In this document: in pieces, positions 19,843 to 35,500 of the stretch
Numbering within the stretch: position 1 is the stretch's first letter
Layout of the letters: each line of letters starts with the position of its first letter
NCBI GenBank assembly: GCA_905250125.1
Contig: CAJNOL010000277.1
Span: 107,389 to 171,388, forward strand
Direction: 5' to 3'
From: Rotaria sordida
Lineage: Eukaryota > Rotifera > Eurotatoria > Philodinida > Philodinidae
Length of the DNA stretch: 64,000 bases
Made by a program: the position numbers and the translations under genes
The notes under the pieces: model-generated
Told to the model about the DNA's origin: nothing
The model's database searches: none
The model's input: only the letters and a program-made list of their open reading frames with translations

Positions 19843-22025
19843 TTATGATGATGAAGGTTGCAAAAGACTAATATTTGTGTAGTAACGTAATATAAAACAG
19901 ACAATAAATGAAACTGAAAGAAGTAAAATGCCAATAACAAGTGTAATAATTTCATGTTTTCTTGTTGGAATAACAAATAATCGTAAACTAATTGTTGTCC
20001 ATCGGCTTTCAGTCCATGCTGGATAAGTTGTTTGTGATAAATCATAATTATCAATAGTAAATGCTGGTGACATTGATGATACAGATCGTATATAAGATCG
20101 TACACAATATCCATCAAATGATTGTTCAGACATTATCGATGGTGCATATCCACCAACATATGTATACGAACAAAAACTATCATTATTTGAATATTGTTTA
20201 CATGTTGTTTCATTTAAATTATATGTATCATATATACGATCACGTAAAAAATAACTAAGAATATTTTGTACAAAAGGAAAAGTTGGTGTTGCTGCTACTG
20301 GATAAGTATTGATTGAAAATGGTAATGACGTTTCATTAGATGAATCAAATGAATTTCCAGTCGATTGATTTGTTACATTATGAATGAGAGGACAATTAAT
20401 ATTTTTTAAAATACAATAAACAAGATTATTTATAATTTCTTGTTTAATAGTTACATTTTTTTTTATACCAACAAATGATTCAATTAATGTTTGACCAAAT
20501 GATTCAACAATATTTTTAATCCATTGACTAAATTCAGTTGTACTATTATATTCTAATGATGATATATTAATTGATAATGTTGAAGGATCATCAAAAAATG
20601 AATGATAATAATGATTTGATAATTGATTTTGATTTGTTGATGTAAGTATATAAGCAGGAAAAGATAATGATGATGTTTGACGAAGAAAGATTTGTGAAGA
20701 TGCTGGTGGTAAAGAAGAATCAACCGCCATTGGAATAATCATTGGATTATTATGAACAAGTGTATCAATAAATGTTTGATTTATAAGTGATGATGGATAT
20801 GTATAAAGCTGAAATTAAAATAGGAAAAAAAAATAAATTAATATTTTTTTTTATTTTCTTGTTGCTTATCAATGAATAAAAATTTCCCAAAAAAAAATGA
20901 TTTACTTACTGAAAGTTTATCAGTTAAACTTAATGATTGAAATTCAATAATAGAATGAATATGTTCAACTTTAATAGGTTCTTCATTTTGATTACCAATT
21001 GGAAAAGATCCATTTATCATATCAAACATAAATTTAAATGAAGCTGAATAATCAAGTGCATCACCATCAAGTGTAACAAATATAATTTCTTTATCTTGTT
21101 GTTTAAATTCATTTTGTTCTTGTCCAATAAGATGTGCAAGTGCAAGAAATGTTATAAGTGATGTAGCTGGTTGTTGAGCACCACCTGTTGTACCTTTTAT
21201 TTTTAAAAACATTTGAAAACTGTCTGTTGTTGTTAAAATAAGTATAACTGATTTTGGTTGACGTTTTTTAGGTATAATTATAAATGATTGTGGTAATTTA
21301 CTATAAATATTTAAACCACCAACTGGATCACAAAATGTTTCTTCAAGATCAATTAATGAATGTGATATATCATTTCTTCGTATACATGTTTTTGATGAAT
21401 GTGCTGCATTTTGAAATGATTTTAATTCAAGACCACATGTTGGTGATGATGATTGACTATAATTAAATTGTCGATAGAATTTTATTAATTGTTTATAATC
21501 ATCTTCTTCATCAATTAACATTATTGGAAATGGAAATGAACGAAAAAATAAACCAGTTCCTTTTGAATTCCAATTAATAATTTCTGTTTGATTTAAATAA
21601 TATGAATAACGATGATTAGGACATTGATCATCATGTGAAAAATATTCAGGTCGTGATGGTGTTGATTTTAAATAAAGTAAAAGACCATTTAATTTTGAAC
21701 TCAGAGATGTTATTAATTTATCAACATAATATGTATTAAATAAATTAACATTGAGTACAATAATAAATGATCCAGATGAATCAATTAATTTAGTATTCAT
21801 AAGATAAGAATTAAATTCTTCATCATTATCAATCATATACATTCGACCAGAATTACCACTTGCAGATGATTGACAACCAATTTCATGTGTACCATTAAGA
21901 CGACGAACACAATAACGTGCATGATCAAATGATATATACATTTGATCAACTATACGTTTAGGTTGAGAACAATAAACACATAAAATAGATAATAGAAGAT
22001 AAACAAAGATAACTGAAGAACGCAT
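19843..22025 (-). CDS. NCSTN: Nicastrin, gamma-secretase subunit
   Basis: Two exons (20910-22025 and 19843-20808; phase 0 junction after TDKLS) give 693 residues, close to human nicastrin (709). Nicastrin is the type I glycoprotein of gamma-secretase that gates substrates in the secretory pathway and plasma membrane. Seen: a signal peptide (VIFVYLLLSILCVYC), the N-terminal CVRRLNGTHEIGCQSS block, WNSKGTGLFFRSF, FCDPVGGLN, the DYSASFKFMFDM segment matching human DYIGSSRMVYDM, many N-x-S/T sites, then SPAFTIDNYDL, WTESRW and a C-terminal membrane span (ITLVIGILLLSVSFIVCFIL) with a short cytosolic tail. A TTTTTCAG acceptor lies six bases before the ATG. It is divergent from the TMEM17/216-like gene. 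Confidence 0.96.
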
Positions 22026-23032
22026 GCTAATCTGAAAAAGTAATAAAAAAAAATCAGTTGTAAAATTCTATATTTTTTTCTTGAGTTTTAAAATAAAAAT
22101 TTAACAATTTCTTATTCTAATATATGAGACAAGGATACTTTTGTCTTTATGAACTCGATTATTATCTTCTTTACTTCTACATATTTTAATAAAAAGTTAA
22201 AATATTATAACAAAGACAAAACGATTGTGATCATGTGCGAGATAAGAATATGAATCTTTTCTAACAATAGATAGCTAATAAAATGAAAATTTTAGTATAA
22301 AATATCTTTTTAGTTTTTTTTTAATAACGAAAATCAAGTCAACCATAGAAAACAAAAAACAACAATACAAAAAAATAAAATAATTCTAATACCTAGTAAT
22401 GATATTTGATAGTATATTTTCAATTGCTCTTATTAGTTTATATATAAGCAAAAAGATGCAACCATAATATCTAAAAACAAATTCTCTAAATAATGAAATA
22501 ACCAAATATGTTTCTATTCATCATTCTCTTCTCTTCTCTTCACCTTAAATAAATATCTATTGATGTTCTACATACACCTATCATAACAGAGTAATGTAAA
22601 AGACAGACCAGATGGCGTATTGTCCGGACATATACACAAGTTGTCAAGAAGGCATTACTTTGGAAATGTAATCTATTATGGTTGAGTTAATAGTTCAGAT
22701 TTATTTCTTATTTTTGAAATGTTTTTTTTATTCGTAAGAAGTTATCAAGTGTAGAGTTAATCCGATTTTTAAATCTAAACTGCTATAATTTTTATTTTTA
22801 TTTTTAAATCTGCTCAATTTATTGTTCGATACTCCTAAAGTATGTTTCAACTAAAACTAAAATAAAGCTATATTCTCCAAAAAAAAAAGATGACTTTTAG
22901 TCTTCATACATCTAAATGAAGACTAAAATTTATAACAAAATTTCGAGAAAATAATTTCTGGAAGTTATTGATACAATATTGTTGAGAAAACTGTGAGATC
23001 TATATAATCATATAATATTTTATTTTAGAAAC
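22026..23032. promoter_or_regulatory. Shared upstream region of nicastrin (-) and TMEM17/216-like (+)
   Basis: A 1.0-kb spacer separates two divergently transcribed genes, so it must carry both promoters. At each edge an acceptor-like site sits just before the ATG: TTTTTCAG on the minus strand and TTATTTTAG (ending 23028) on the plus strand. This suggests leader trans-splicing or very short 5'-UTR exons. No TATA box or operator can be assigned with confidence. Confidence 0.5.
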
Positions 23033-23530
23033 ATGTTTCTGACTGTTTCCGACCAATCGAGTACTGCTCTTCATATTCTTTTACATGCCAATATTACTTA
23101 TACAATATTGTGGTTTATTCTTGAAATTCTTCTTTTTATTTTTAAATATTATCATTTACCATATAGTTCTAATGCATTTGGTCTTGAAATTTCTTTAGTA
23201 TTTATGCTTTGTTTAAATGAATTTCTTCGTCATTTTTTTGGTATTAAAGGCAATTTAATGTTAAGACCTGCTCTTTTAATTATTTTTATTTTATATGGAC
23301 TTTTTTGTGCAGTTGGCTTTGTCTTTTTTCTTATATTGCAATCATATGTTCAACGTATAGAAATTCTACTTTCAGCAATAGGTTTAACATTAATTTTAAT
23401 TGAAATTTTACTTAGTATTATTACACTTATTCGTAATAGTCGAGCAATGCCTGTATTAACTAAAGAACAAAAACTTGCACGATTAAATCAAGCACAAAAA
23501 CGATTTCAAGCATCGATAAAAAATGAATAA
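23033..23530 (+). CDS. TMEM17/TMEM216/TMEM80-family ciliary transition-zone protein
   Basis: Intronless ORF of 165 codons. It has four hydrophobic spans, roughly residues 20-37, 50-66, 78-102 and 112-135. Family hallmarks are visible: ITYTILWFILEILLFIFKYY, EFLRHFFGIKGNL (human TMEM216 has EVIRLFFGTKGNL) and LQSYVQRIEILL (human LQTYVLRLEVIM). The basic C-terminal tail KLARLNQAQKRFQ is cytosolic. Members of this family sit in the MKS module of the ciliary transition zone and gate membrane protein entry. I cannot decide between TMEM17, TMEM216 and TMEM80. The TTTTAG four bases before the ATG is a good 3' splice site. Confidence 0.88.
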   Translation: MFLTVSDQSSTALHILLHANITYTILWFILEILLFIFKYYHLPYSSNAFGLEISLVFMLCLNEFLRHFFGIKGNLMLRPALLIIFILYGLFCAVGFVFFLILQSYVQRIEILLSAIGLTLILIEILLSIITLIRNSRAMPVLTKEQKLARLNQAQKRFQASIKNE

Positions 23531-25505
23531 TGTTAGAATTTATAGTAAACATAAGACTTCTATTAGCCTGTTATACGCAATATTCTTGATTGTTGACTGA
23601 TGTTTTTTTTTAAGCAAGGATTTTATTGTAATAAATGTATGATTTTGAAATATAGAGAAAATAATATGGGATTATAAATCTTTGCAAAAATGTCGAACTC
23701 TGTTAAATGTCACAGTTGACTTATACGACAAATTTTTAATTCAGATATGACAATCTTAGAAAAAGCCAGAAATCAAACACATCTAAAAATTTATTTCGTT
23801 CTAATTATTTATCAAGCAATATCATTTTCTAATATTTGTGAATTTGTTTATATCAAAAGGGAATAGAAAAACATAAGTTTGATGATGATTCTTGTATCCG
23901 AGTTCTCTGATCAATGATGTATTAGGAGTTTAAAATGTTCTTGCTTTTTTTTTTGAAAGAAACTAAATAGTTTGATCACGTTTACTTGTTGTGTAATGAT
24001 AAAAAAAAATTTTTTTGCCAAGTTGCTGAAATCTACCACAGTTCGAACAAATAACGTAAAAAACAATTGAATTCATTGATGATTTCTGGAGATGATGGTT
24101 AATTTTCTTACAAAAGCGTCTGTTTTATAAAATTGTTATTTTCAAACTATTTTGATTAACGAGAGTAGAATGAATAAAAAACATTTTACCAAAACTAATA
24201 CCGATGATGAATTTCATGCGTTACATTATTGTGTAGTTTTTTGTAAAAATTTGGTAAAAACCTTGCAAGAAAATTTTTTAGAGATATCTTATTTCTTAGG
24301 TTTTATTCATTCTAAGATTGGTTCTTAAAAAAAGGGGTTCGGTGGAAAATTTGTAGTTTGGATATGATGCTGTTCAACAAAACGATTGAATCAGTTAAGA
24401 AGTCAATGATATAATTCGATATTATTGCGAAGATTTCAGTATCGGATGCTGCATATTTTGAAAGTTGAACTTTTGATTCGAAAAAACGAATTGATTCCTT
24501 TTAAAACTAGTTCGACAATGTCGATAGCAAGAAACTTCAAGAATTGATTAGATCATCTGGAAAAATCCTTGATTTTGACTGTTACTTCAAGTTTATTTAC
24601 AAAAGCTGAATTATAAAAAATCGTTTAGACACGTGATTAGCTTCCATAAGAATTAAACATTTTAATTTACTGAAACTCCTTTTTTTTTGTAATAAAAAAC
24701 GCAACATGTCAACAAACGTCAAAATCAACTTTCGGTTTTTTTTTTGTTATTTTCAAGGATGTTCCAAGTAGAGCCTGTCGGGTTGGTTTGAATCTGAAAT
24801 TTTTAGACCCGACAGACTCTAGTGCCCATTGGAGACGAATTCCTCCAACCCTGAAAAATTTTCGTTTTTCTCGAGCGAAACTGAATGATTTTCTTCATCT
24901 TTTTGCTCATCAGTCCTCGCGACAAGAACTAAACCCTCAATGTCATGAGCCCTATCTTCTTAGTGATCGTTTCCTTCCAATCCTCGTAACCTTGTAGATG
25001 CCTCTAGTCATTCTGAGTTCATTATTATTTGAGATTGAATCAATCCTCATTATTGAGTAACTCGTTTAGAAGAGACAACAAAAAACAGTCATCAATCTTT
25101 GATTATCCTACATCAACGGATCAAGCTAGTATACGTACTAATATTCTATAAAAATCTTTCAATTTTTTTTCTGATAATAAATTGATACTTTTAATTAGTC
25201 AGTAATATATTACATGTTAAAATGACAAAGCAAAATTGGTGATTCATTTGTTTTTGTTTTCATATGAATTTCCACTAATAGAATATATTAATGACTATAT
25301 GCATGCGATGATAATAAACGCACACATTACAAAAAGCAAAAAAAAAAAAAGAAAAGAAAGAAAAACAATTTCAAATTCGAGAAAGAACATTGAACAAAAT
25401 GATGATGTGTAACAAACGGAAATAAATGTACACAGTAAGTTTTTTTTTTTCACAAATAGCTGAAACACTAAAAGAAAGAGAACGCAAGAAAATTTTCATA
25501 ATGAT
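23531..25505. other. Intergenic between TMEM17/216-like and NK6 3' ends
   Basis: Two convergent genes end here. There is no supported gene; the 69-codon ORF at 24788-24997 overlaps a palindrome (24771-24819) and is probably chance. Poly-A/T tracts are frequent. The downstream flanks of both genes are presumably within the first few hundred bases on each side. Confidence 0.6.
24771..24819. mobile_element. 49-bp palindromic mini-element flanked by TA
   Basis: GAGCCTGTCGGGT and ACCCGACAGACTC form 13-bp inverted ends (12 of 13 pairs) around a 23-bp loop. TA lies immediately outside each end, and the ends resemble the GAGTCCTGCGGG ends at 9633. It could be a minimal MITE or excision remnant. The right half shares GTCGGGTTGG with the inverse of 32620-32632 in a WDR47 intron. 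Confidence 0.5.
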
Positions 25506-27516
25506 TTAAGTTGAATTTGAATCTGATTCAATCGGAGGAATTAATCCATCATTTCGTTGTTGTTTATTTCGTTTACCGGATGGACCATGAATTTCAGCAG
25601 CATGTTTCTTTCGCCATTTTGTACGTCTGAATAATTATTAAAAGAACAAAAAAAAAAGAGACTATGTAAATCAAATTTTATTTAAAATTTTTTACCTATT
25701 TTGAAACCAAACCTATAAAACAAAATAAAATTCATTGCAATATTTATACAAAAAAAAAAAACAAACAAAACAAAAGATTTCTTACTTTTACTTGTGCTTC
25801 ACTCATAGCTAATTGACAAGCAAGTCGTGATCTTTCTGTTCCAGCTAAATATTTCGTATTTTCAAACATTTTTTCTAATGCAAATATTTGATGTCCAGTA
25901 AATGTTGGTCGACTACTTTTACGTTTCATATCTTTTATTGATTCATTACCAGTCATCATACTGGAATAATTTGTTACTTGAGAATTATCAAGAGGAACAC
26001 CTAAATAGATATTTTCTTTCATCAAATATTATTTGTTTATAAGAGACAGCAATCAGAGTTAACGGCTTATTAATAACCATTTGCATGCGTGTGTATTATA
26101 AACACACTTGAGAAAAAACAAAAAGAAAAAGTCAAAACAAATTATTCAAAAGTTTGACGTGCTCCTTGATGATGCCATCGTTTATCGTACTCATATTGAT
26201 CTTCTTTTCGTTTGAGTGCACATTTGAATGTATATGTGTGTTGAAACGTTTGATGACAATGTCATGGAGCATTGCGGCAAAATCACTTTTCGATCGATCA
26301 TCATATGTGTATAATTATCAATTAGATTATCATAGTAGAACGAAATCTTGACTTAAATATTATTAATGATAGGTTACTCGTGTATAATATCATTTTTAGT
26401 TTTTTTTCTTTATTTTATACCTTAATATTAAAGTGATGTCATAGATTTCTAATGATATATGTCAATACAGAAGGATCATTGATTTTCAATTGTTCGAATT
26501 TTTTTTTCTTTATATGGTGAATAATAAAGCTATGCAAAATACATATTTTCTTTTTTTTTTAAATAGATTAAATTCCGATGAAATTTAAAGAGGGTTCATA
26601 TTTTTCTGTTTTGTTTTTAAATGGTCCATTGACAATGATTGACATTATAGACGGAAGCGGCTTTTTCTCAATATCATTCGTATCGTTTATTACTTTTAGC
26701 ATCCGTTTTTTTTTCTCATAAGATGATTCGATTCATTACATTTTCTTCTCAATTGATTTATCTTCGTAAAAAAAATATATTTTGCTTCTCCTTCGTCTCT
26801 CCTCTCTCCCCCCCCCCTCATCCTCTCTCGCTAAAAAAAAAGTGTCATTTGCTGCTCATTAAATATGTGTGTGTATCAATGTCATTAAAAAAAAGTCAAA
26901 ATCTATGTCCTATAGAAGGTGCGAAATGAAAAAAAGGTGGTTCGTGCATGTGATAACAAATCAATTGAGCAATGACAAAGATACTCGTCACGCCCTTTTG
27001 CTTTACACATATAGAAATTGAAGACGAAGAAAAAAAAACACAGAAAGAAGTCATAGCACGTGCAAATTCTACTGCTGGTGCCCATCGAATGTGTTGATGC
27101 GGTTAAAAAACGATTAAAATACAACAGACTAATTTAAGTTGTGTGACAAATTGGCTTTCAATCATGCAACGTCTGGTGTTGATCGATCGACTGAAATGAT
27201 GCGATCATGTTCATACAAATGTTGCCTATTAGATCAAATTTAAAATGTCATTTAATATTAAAAAAAAATAATGGCATGACTTTTTTTTAATATTCTAGCA
27301 AAACATAAGTAAAAGAAAAGAAACGGAAGTCTATTGTCAAATGTCTTTCTGTATTACATAAAAAAAAAACGAGCTAGTGAGAGAGAGAGACAGAGAGCAT
27401 CATAGCATTAAGAGAAATGTGCAAATGTAATGCGCCGGCAACAAATATTATAAATCATCCTTCCAATCATTGAATAACCATTAAGGCAGAGAAAATGAAT
27501 GGATGAATGAATGAGA

Positions 27517-27547
<31 letters not shown>

Positions 27548-28147
27548 CCTATGAATGAGGTATTGAGCAAGTTCTTCTCTATATACAATAGGATGATTTA
27601 AATGAGTTAGAAAAATTTTACCTTTTGTTGAATGTTGTGGATGCCATGCGGAGGTGTTCGAAGTTGTTGTTTGTGCCATTGGTATTTGTGACCAATCATC
27701 ACGAGGAAGAAAATTATTTGATGTTGATGTTACAACAGATGGAGGATGATGATGATGATTTTGTTGAATATAATTAAATTGTGTTAAATTTAATGTTGAT
27801 CCTGTTGATGGTGGTGGTAGTTGTTGTTGTTGTTGTTGTGTTAGATTTGAACGTGTAAGAAGAAAATCATTAGATAAAGGTGGTGAACTTCCTGAACTTG
27901 AACTACATGCACTTGAATCAAAAAGAATTTTATTTGTTGTTGGTTGTTGAGTATAAGAGATTTTCTCTGTTCCTCCAATTGTTGATGAAGATGATGAAGA
28001 AAAAAATGAAGGTAATGGACTACCAGGAAACCAAAAATTTGGTTGATGTTGACTTGATGTTGTTGCAGTCGATAACATTATATCATCTAATAAAGATGAA
28101 TCTTCAATAGAAGATGATGGTAATGACCAACCTGATGTTAATAACAT
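25506..28147 (-). CDS. NKX6: NK6-class homeobox transcription factor
   Basis: Four exons (27622-28147, 25786-26000, 25696-25712, 25506-25626) sum to 879 nt, 292 residues. The homeodomain occupies about residues 202-261: [59 protein letters not shown]. The [15 protein letters not shown] and WRKKHAAE signatures are those of Nkx6/HGTX, so it binds AT-rich DNA and in other animals patterns motor neurons and gut. The N-terminal 175 residues are Ser/Gln/His-rich, with polyglutamine and polyhistidine runs; [12 protein letters not shown] begins the protein. Exon 3 is only 17 nt and encodes the VWFQN core of the recognition helix. The acceptor TTATTATCATAG is one base before the ATG. The 1.6-kb first intron is the longest in the gene. 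Confidence 0.95.
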
Positions 28148-28825
28148 ACTATGATAATAAAAAAAGATCTACTATTTTATTAAAAATAATGATATTGACT
28201 TACCACAAAATAAAATACTCAAATATTGTCTCTTTATCTTTAAGCAATGTGTTATTAGTTTTTAATACTTAGACGAGAAGAGAGAAGAAAGAAAAATATA
28301 TTTATGATTATATTTCCGTTCGAACAATTAATCAAGTGTTCTTGTCGTCGCGTCTCTTTTGACGATGTGTATGATTGTGTGCGTCTGTATATGTGTGAAT
28401 CGCTTTTCGATAGATAATTTGATTTGCTCCTTCTCGTTCTCTCTTTCTCATCGATCTGTCTTACCTTTTTTTTTTCTTTTTCTCTTAATGGATATCATTT
28501 TTTTTCCTCCTTCATATAAACTTACAGAACGGATCGATTTTTCATTGGTTAGATACTCTGAGAATTTCTATTCGTTCCAAATTTCTTCCGTTGATAGAAA
28601 ACAAGACAAAATGCTTTTTAGTACTTTCCTATGAGACTATTATTCAAATTATGCAAATGATTAGAACATCCTATCTTTTCAAATGTTAATAACCATTCAT
28701 CAATCATTTATTCATTTTTTTTTGTATTATCAGAAGTTAAAAAAAAAAATTTTTTTTTTCTTCGTCTTTGAGAATATATTATACGTTATAGTAACATATG
28801 TTTGGCAACAATTAATATATGTATG

Positions 28826-28870
<45 letters not shown>

Positions 28871-29542
28871 TTCTTTCTAATATCGGCCCTATAAACACTC
28901 TCATATAGCAGCCCATTTGCATACCGTACTGTGTATATGCTTACTAAACACAACGATTGAAGAAATCAAATCGCAATTATGTCCATCGCTCGTCGTTCTA
29001 TCGCATAAACAAGGCGAACACGAGAAGAGATGTGTCAAAAAGAAAAGCTTTGCGAATAATGAATACAAAAGCAACTCGTACAATTGAAGAATATTTGGAA
29101 AGATTTAATTATAGAATATAACCATTTGCTTCAATTTTTTTACACACCTTAAAACTAGAAAATAAATAAATTTTTTTCGTTGTTTTGTCAACACTTAAAT
29201 TCATTAGAGTATCATTATGTTTTGACCTTGAAAGACATTTTTTTAATTCTAAATTTTTATCTTATCTCACCTTTTTTTTTTTCTGAAGTAAAATTCATCG
29301 ATTTCCAAAATGTTTTCTTTCAGTACAAAAACACCATTCGTTGGTGAATCATATCCTTTGAATATATATTTGTTTTTTTAATTCAATAGTCTTGAATTTT
29401 TTTCAATCAATTTTTCAAAAATTAAAATCAGTATTTTTCTATCAATATTCTTTTTAATCACAAAATCATGAAATAAAAAACTGAATAAAATCACAAAAGT
29501 TCAAAAAACAAAATGAATAATTTAATTGTAGTTTTTGTTGAT
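28148..29542. other. Intergenic upstream of NK6, no gene supported
   Basis: This stretch holds the NK6 upstream region and the downstream flank of the GST gene. It contains a long AT microsatellite (28832-28865), poly-T tracts, and ORFs of up to 91 codons that are low-complexity and unsupported. Regulatory sites are likely here but cannot be identified by eye. Confidence 0.5.
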
Positions 29543-30403
29543 TTAAAGTTTAGATTTTTCATTTTTCAATATTGCATCTCTCATACGCATAGGAAAAGTA
29601 TGTGCTTGATCAAAAAAAGGTTGCGTTTCTTTTTTTACTCTTTCCATCCAATCGTAAACACGAGGAAATTTTTGTTTATCTAAATCATAGCCTGCAGCAA
29701 TCGGTTGCATCAATTCACAAATACCTAAATATAGAAAGATGATTATATCATTAATTTGATTTTTTAATCAATGTAATTTACCAAGTAAATCTGCAATTGT
29801 TAAATGATCACCACCTAAATAAGATGATCGAGTTAACCATACAGATTCAAGATAATTTATTGATTCTTGCCATTGTTGATACCATTTTTCTAATTCACGT
29901 TCATTGGGTGGTTTATTTGTTATACGAGGTGTAATGATCTTAAGGAAACTTTATTTGTTATATTTCATAAAGTCGAAAATCTTCATTTTTTACTTTAGTA
30001 CGAAAAAGCATTGATCCCGTAGCACGTAAATTTAAATGTTGCCAATGAGCATATTCATTAACATGTGCTCGTTGTTTTAAATCTGTTGGATACCAATTAT
30101 ACATTTTGTATTTATCACAAAGATAATTGAAAATTGCCACACTAACAAAAAAAAGAAGAATTTTATGCGAATAATCTGTTTCTTTTTCTTCATTTATTTT
30201 AACCTTTCAGTAAGAATAAATCCAGAATCTTCTATAACTGGTACTTTTTTAAATGGATTTATTTGAGCATATTCAACGGTCATCTGTTCAAGTTTTCGTA
30301 ATGCAATTTCTTTCGATTCAAATGGAATGCCTGTCATTTTAAGAAAAATATACAAAGCCCGACAGGGCTGTGACATTAAGTCGTAATAAAATACGATTGG
30401 CAT
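29543..30403 (-). CDS. Theta-class glutathione S-transferase
   Basis: Four exons (30204-30403, 29994-30141, 29782-29938, 29543-29724) sum to 687 nt, 228 residues. It conjugates glutathione to electrophiles in the cytosol. The thioredoxin-like N-terminal domain starts MPIVFYYDLMSQPCRALYIF; SQPCRA carries the catalytic Ser of theta GSTs, and NPFKKVPVIEDSGFILTES is the glutathione-binding loop. The helical C-terminal domain shows WYPTDLKQRAHVNEYAHWQH, GGDHLTIADLLGICELMQP and FPRVYDWMERVKKE. Length is close to human GSTT1 (240). TTTTATTTTAG directly abuts the ATG, an ideal trans- or cis-splice acceptor. The gene is divergent from the small ORF at 30639. Confidence 0.95.
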
Positions 30404-30638
30404 CTAAAATAAAAACAACTACTTTATTATATTTAAAACTTTATTTTCGAATAAGCTTATTCCGTCTATAAAAATCTTCTTAAATTATAAAATAATCTAT
30501 ATTGTGCATCATATGCCAGAACAACATCCATTAGAAAACTGATTTATCAAACCAAAACATTGTGAAATATTTTTTGCTTCAAAAATTGAATGTATTCTAT
30601 CAAAAGGCGCGATTATTAGTTTTTTTCTATTATCTATA

Positions 30639-30863
30639 ATGCCATCTATGATAGATTTGACTCTTACATCAATAACATTAGCCTGTCTATTTGGTACTTT
30701 ATATCTTTCAAATCGTATGAAAAAATTAAAAATTCAAATTGATGAAAAAAAATCCGATATTCAAATAACTGAAGAAAATCTATGGCAATTAAATACTGAT
30801 CTTAGTCGATCAATTCTTACAAAATTACGTTTACTCGATCGCTTATCATCATCACAAGCATAA
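30639..30863 (+). CDS. Small single-pass membrane protein with coiled coil (hypothetical)
   Basis: A 74-codon ORF with ATG. Residues 5-24 are hydrophobic (IDLTLTSITLACLFGTLYLS) and the rest is a charged, probably coiled-coil helix (KKLKIQIDEKKSDIQITEEN) ending LLDRLSSSQA. The codon choice matches neighbouring genes. It starts 235 bp from the GST ATG on the opposite strand, so the two may share a promoter. I do not recognise the family; a tail- or signal-anchored organelle protein is possible. It could also be a chance ORF, but the amphipathic pattern argues for coding. Confidence 0.5.
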   Translation: MPSMIDLTLTSITLACLFGTLYLSNRMKKLKIQIDEKKSDIQITEENLWQLNTDLSRSILTKLRLLDRLSSSQA

Positions 30864-31270
30864 CAAGAAAAAACCAAAACATGAAATAACACAATTATTA
30901 TATCAGGGATTTATTTTTATTTCAAGCGAAGAAAAAAAAGAAAAAAAAATATACATCAATTGAATAAAACAAATAAACTTTTATCGGCACATTTGCGCAT
31001 TATTTTTAAAGCAACGAAAAAAAAAGAAAGCCAAAATCTTTGCTTCCAAAAGGGGAACCGCACTAATACTAGATGAAAAAGCAAACGACAAAATTCATCA
31101 ATATAAATAGACAAGCAAACAAAAAAAACCAGATCTAAGTTCTTTCTTTTTGTTTTTTTTTGTTTGCATTATTATTCGTATAGAATTACAAGAACAAGAA
31201 AAAAAAAAGAAAACTAAAAACACAAATGAGATTAAAACATCGAATTTTGTTCGGTAGGTTTAATTTTTGT
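30864..31270. other. Intergenic, convergent 3' ends
   Basis: About 400 bp between the small ORF and the WDR47 stop. It is A-rich on the plus strand, with several AATAAA-like motifs suitable for 3' ends on either strand. Nothing else is seen. Confidence 0.6.

Positions 31271-35500
<4,230 letters not shown>

Noticed and set aside
24788-24997. 69-codon plus-strand ORF
   Set aside because: It begins within the TA-flanked palindrome and shows no protein features.
27780-27850. CAG/CAA-type repeat as an expansion locus
   Set aside because: It is a short polyglutamine stretch in the disordered N-terminus of NK6, ordinary for such proteins.
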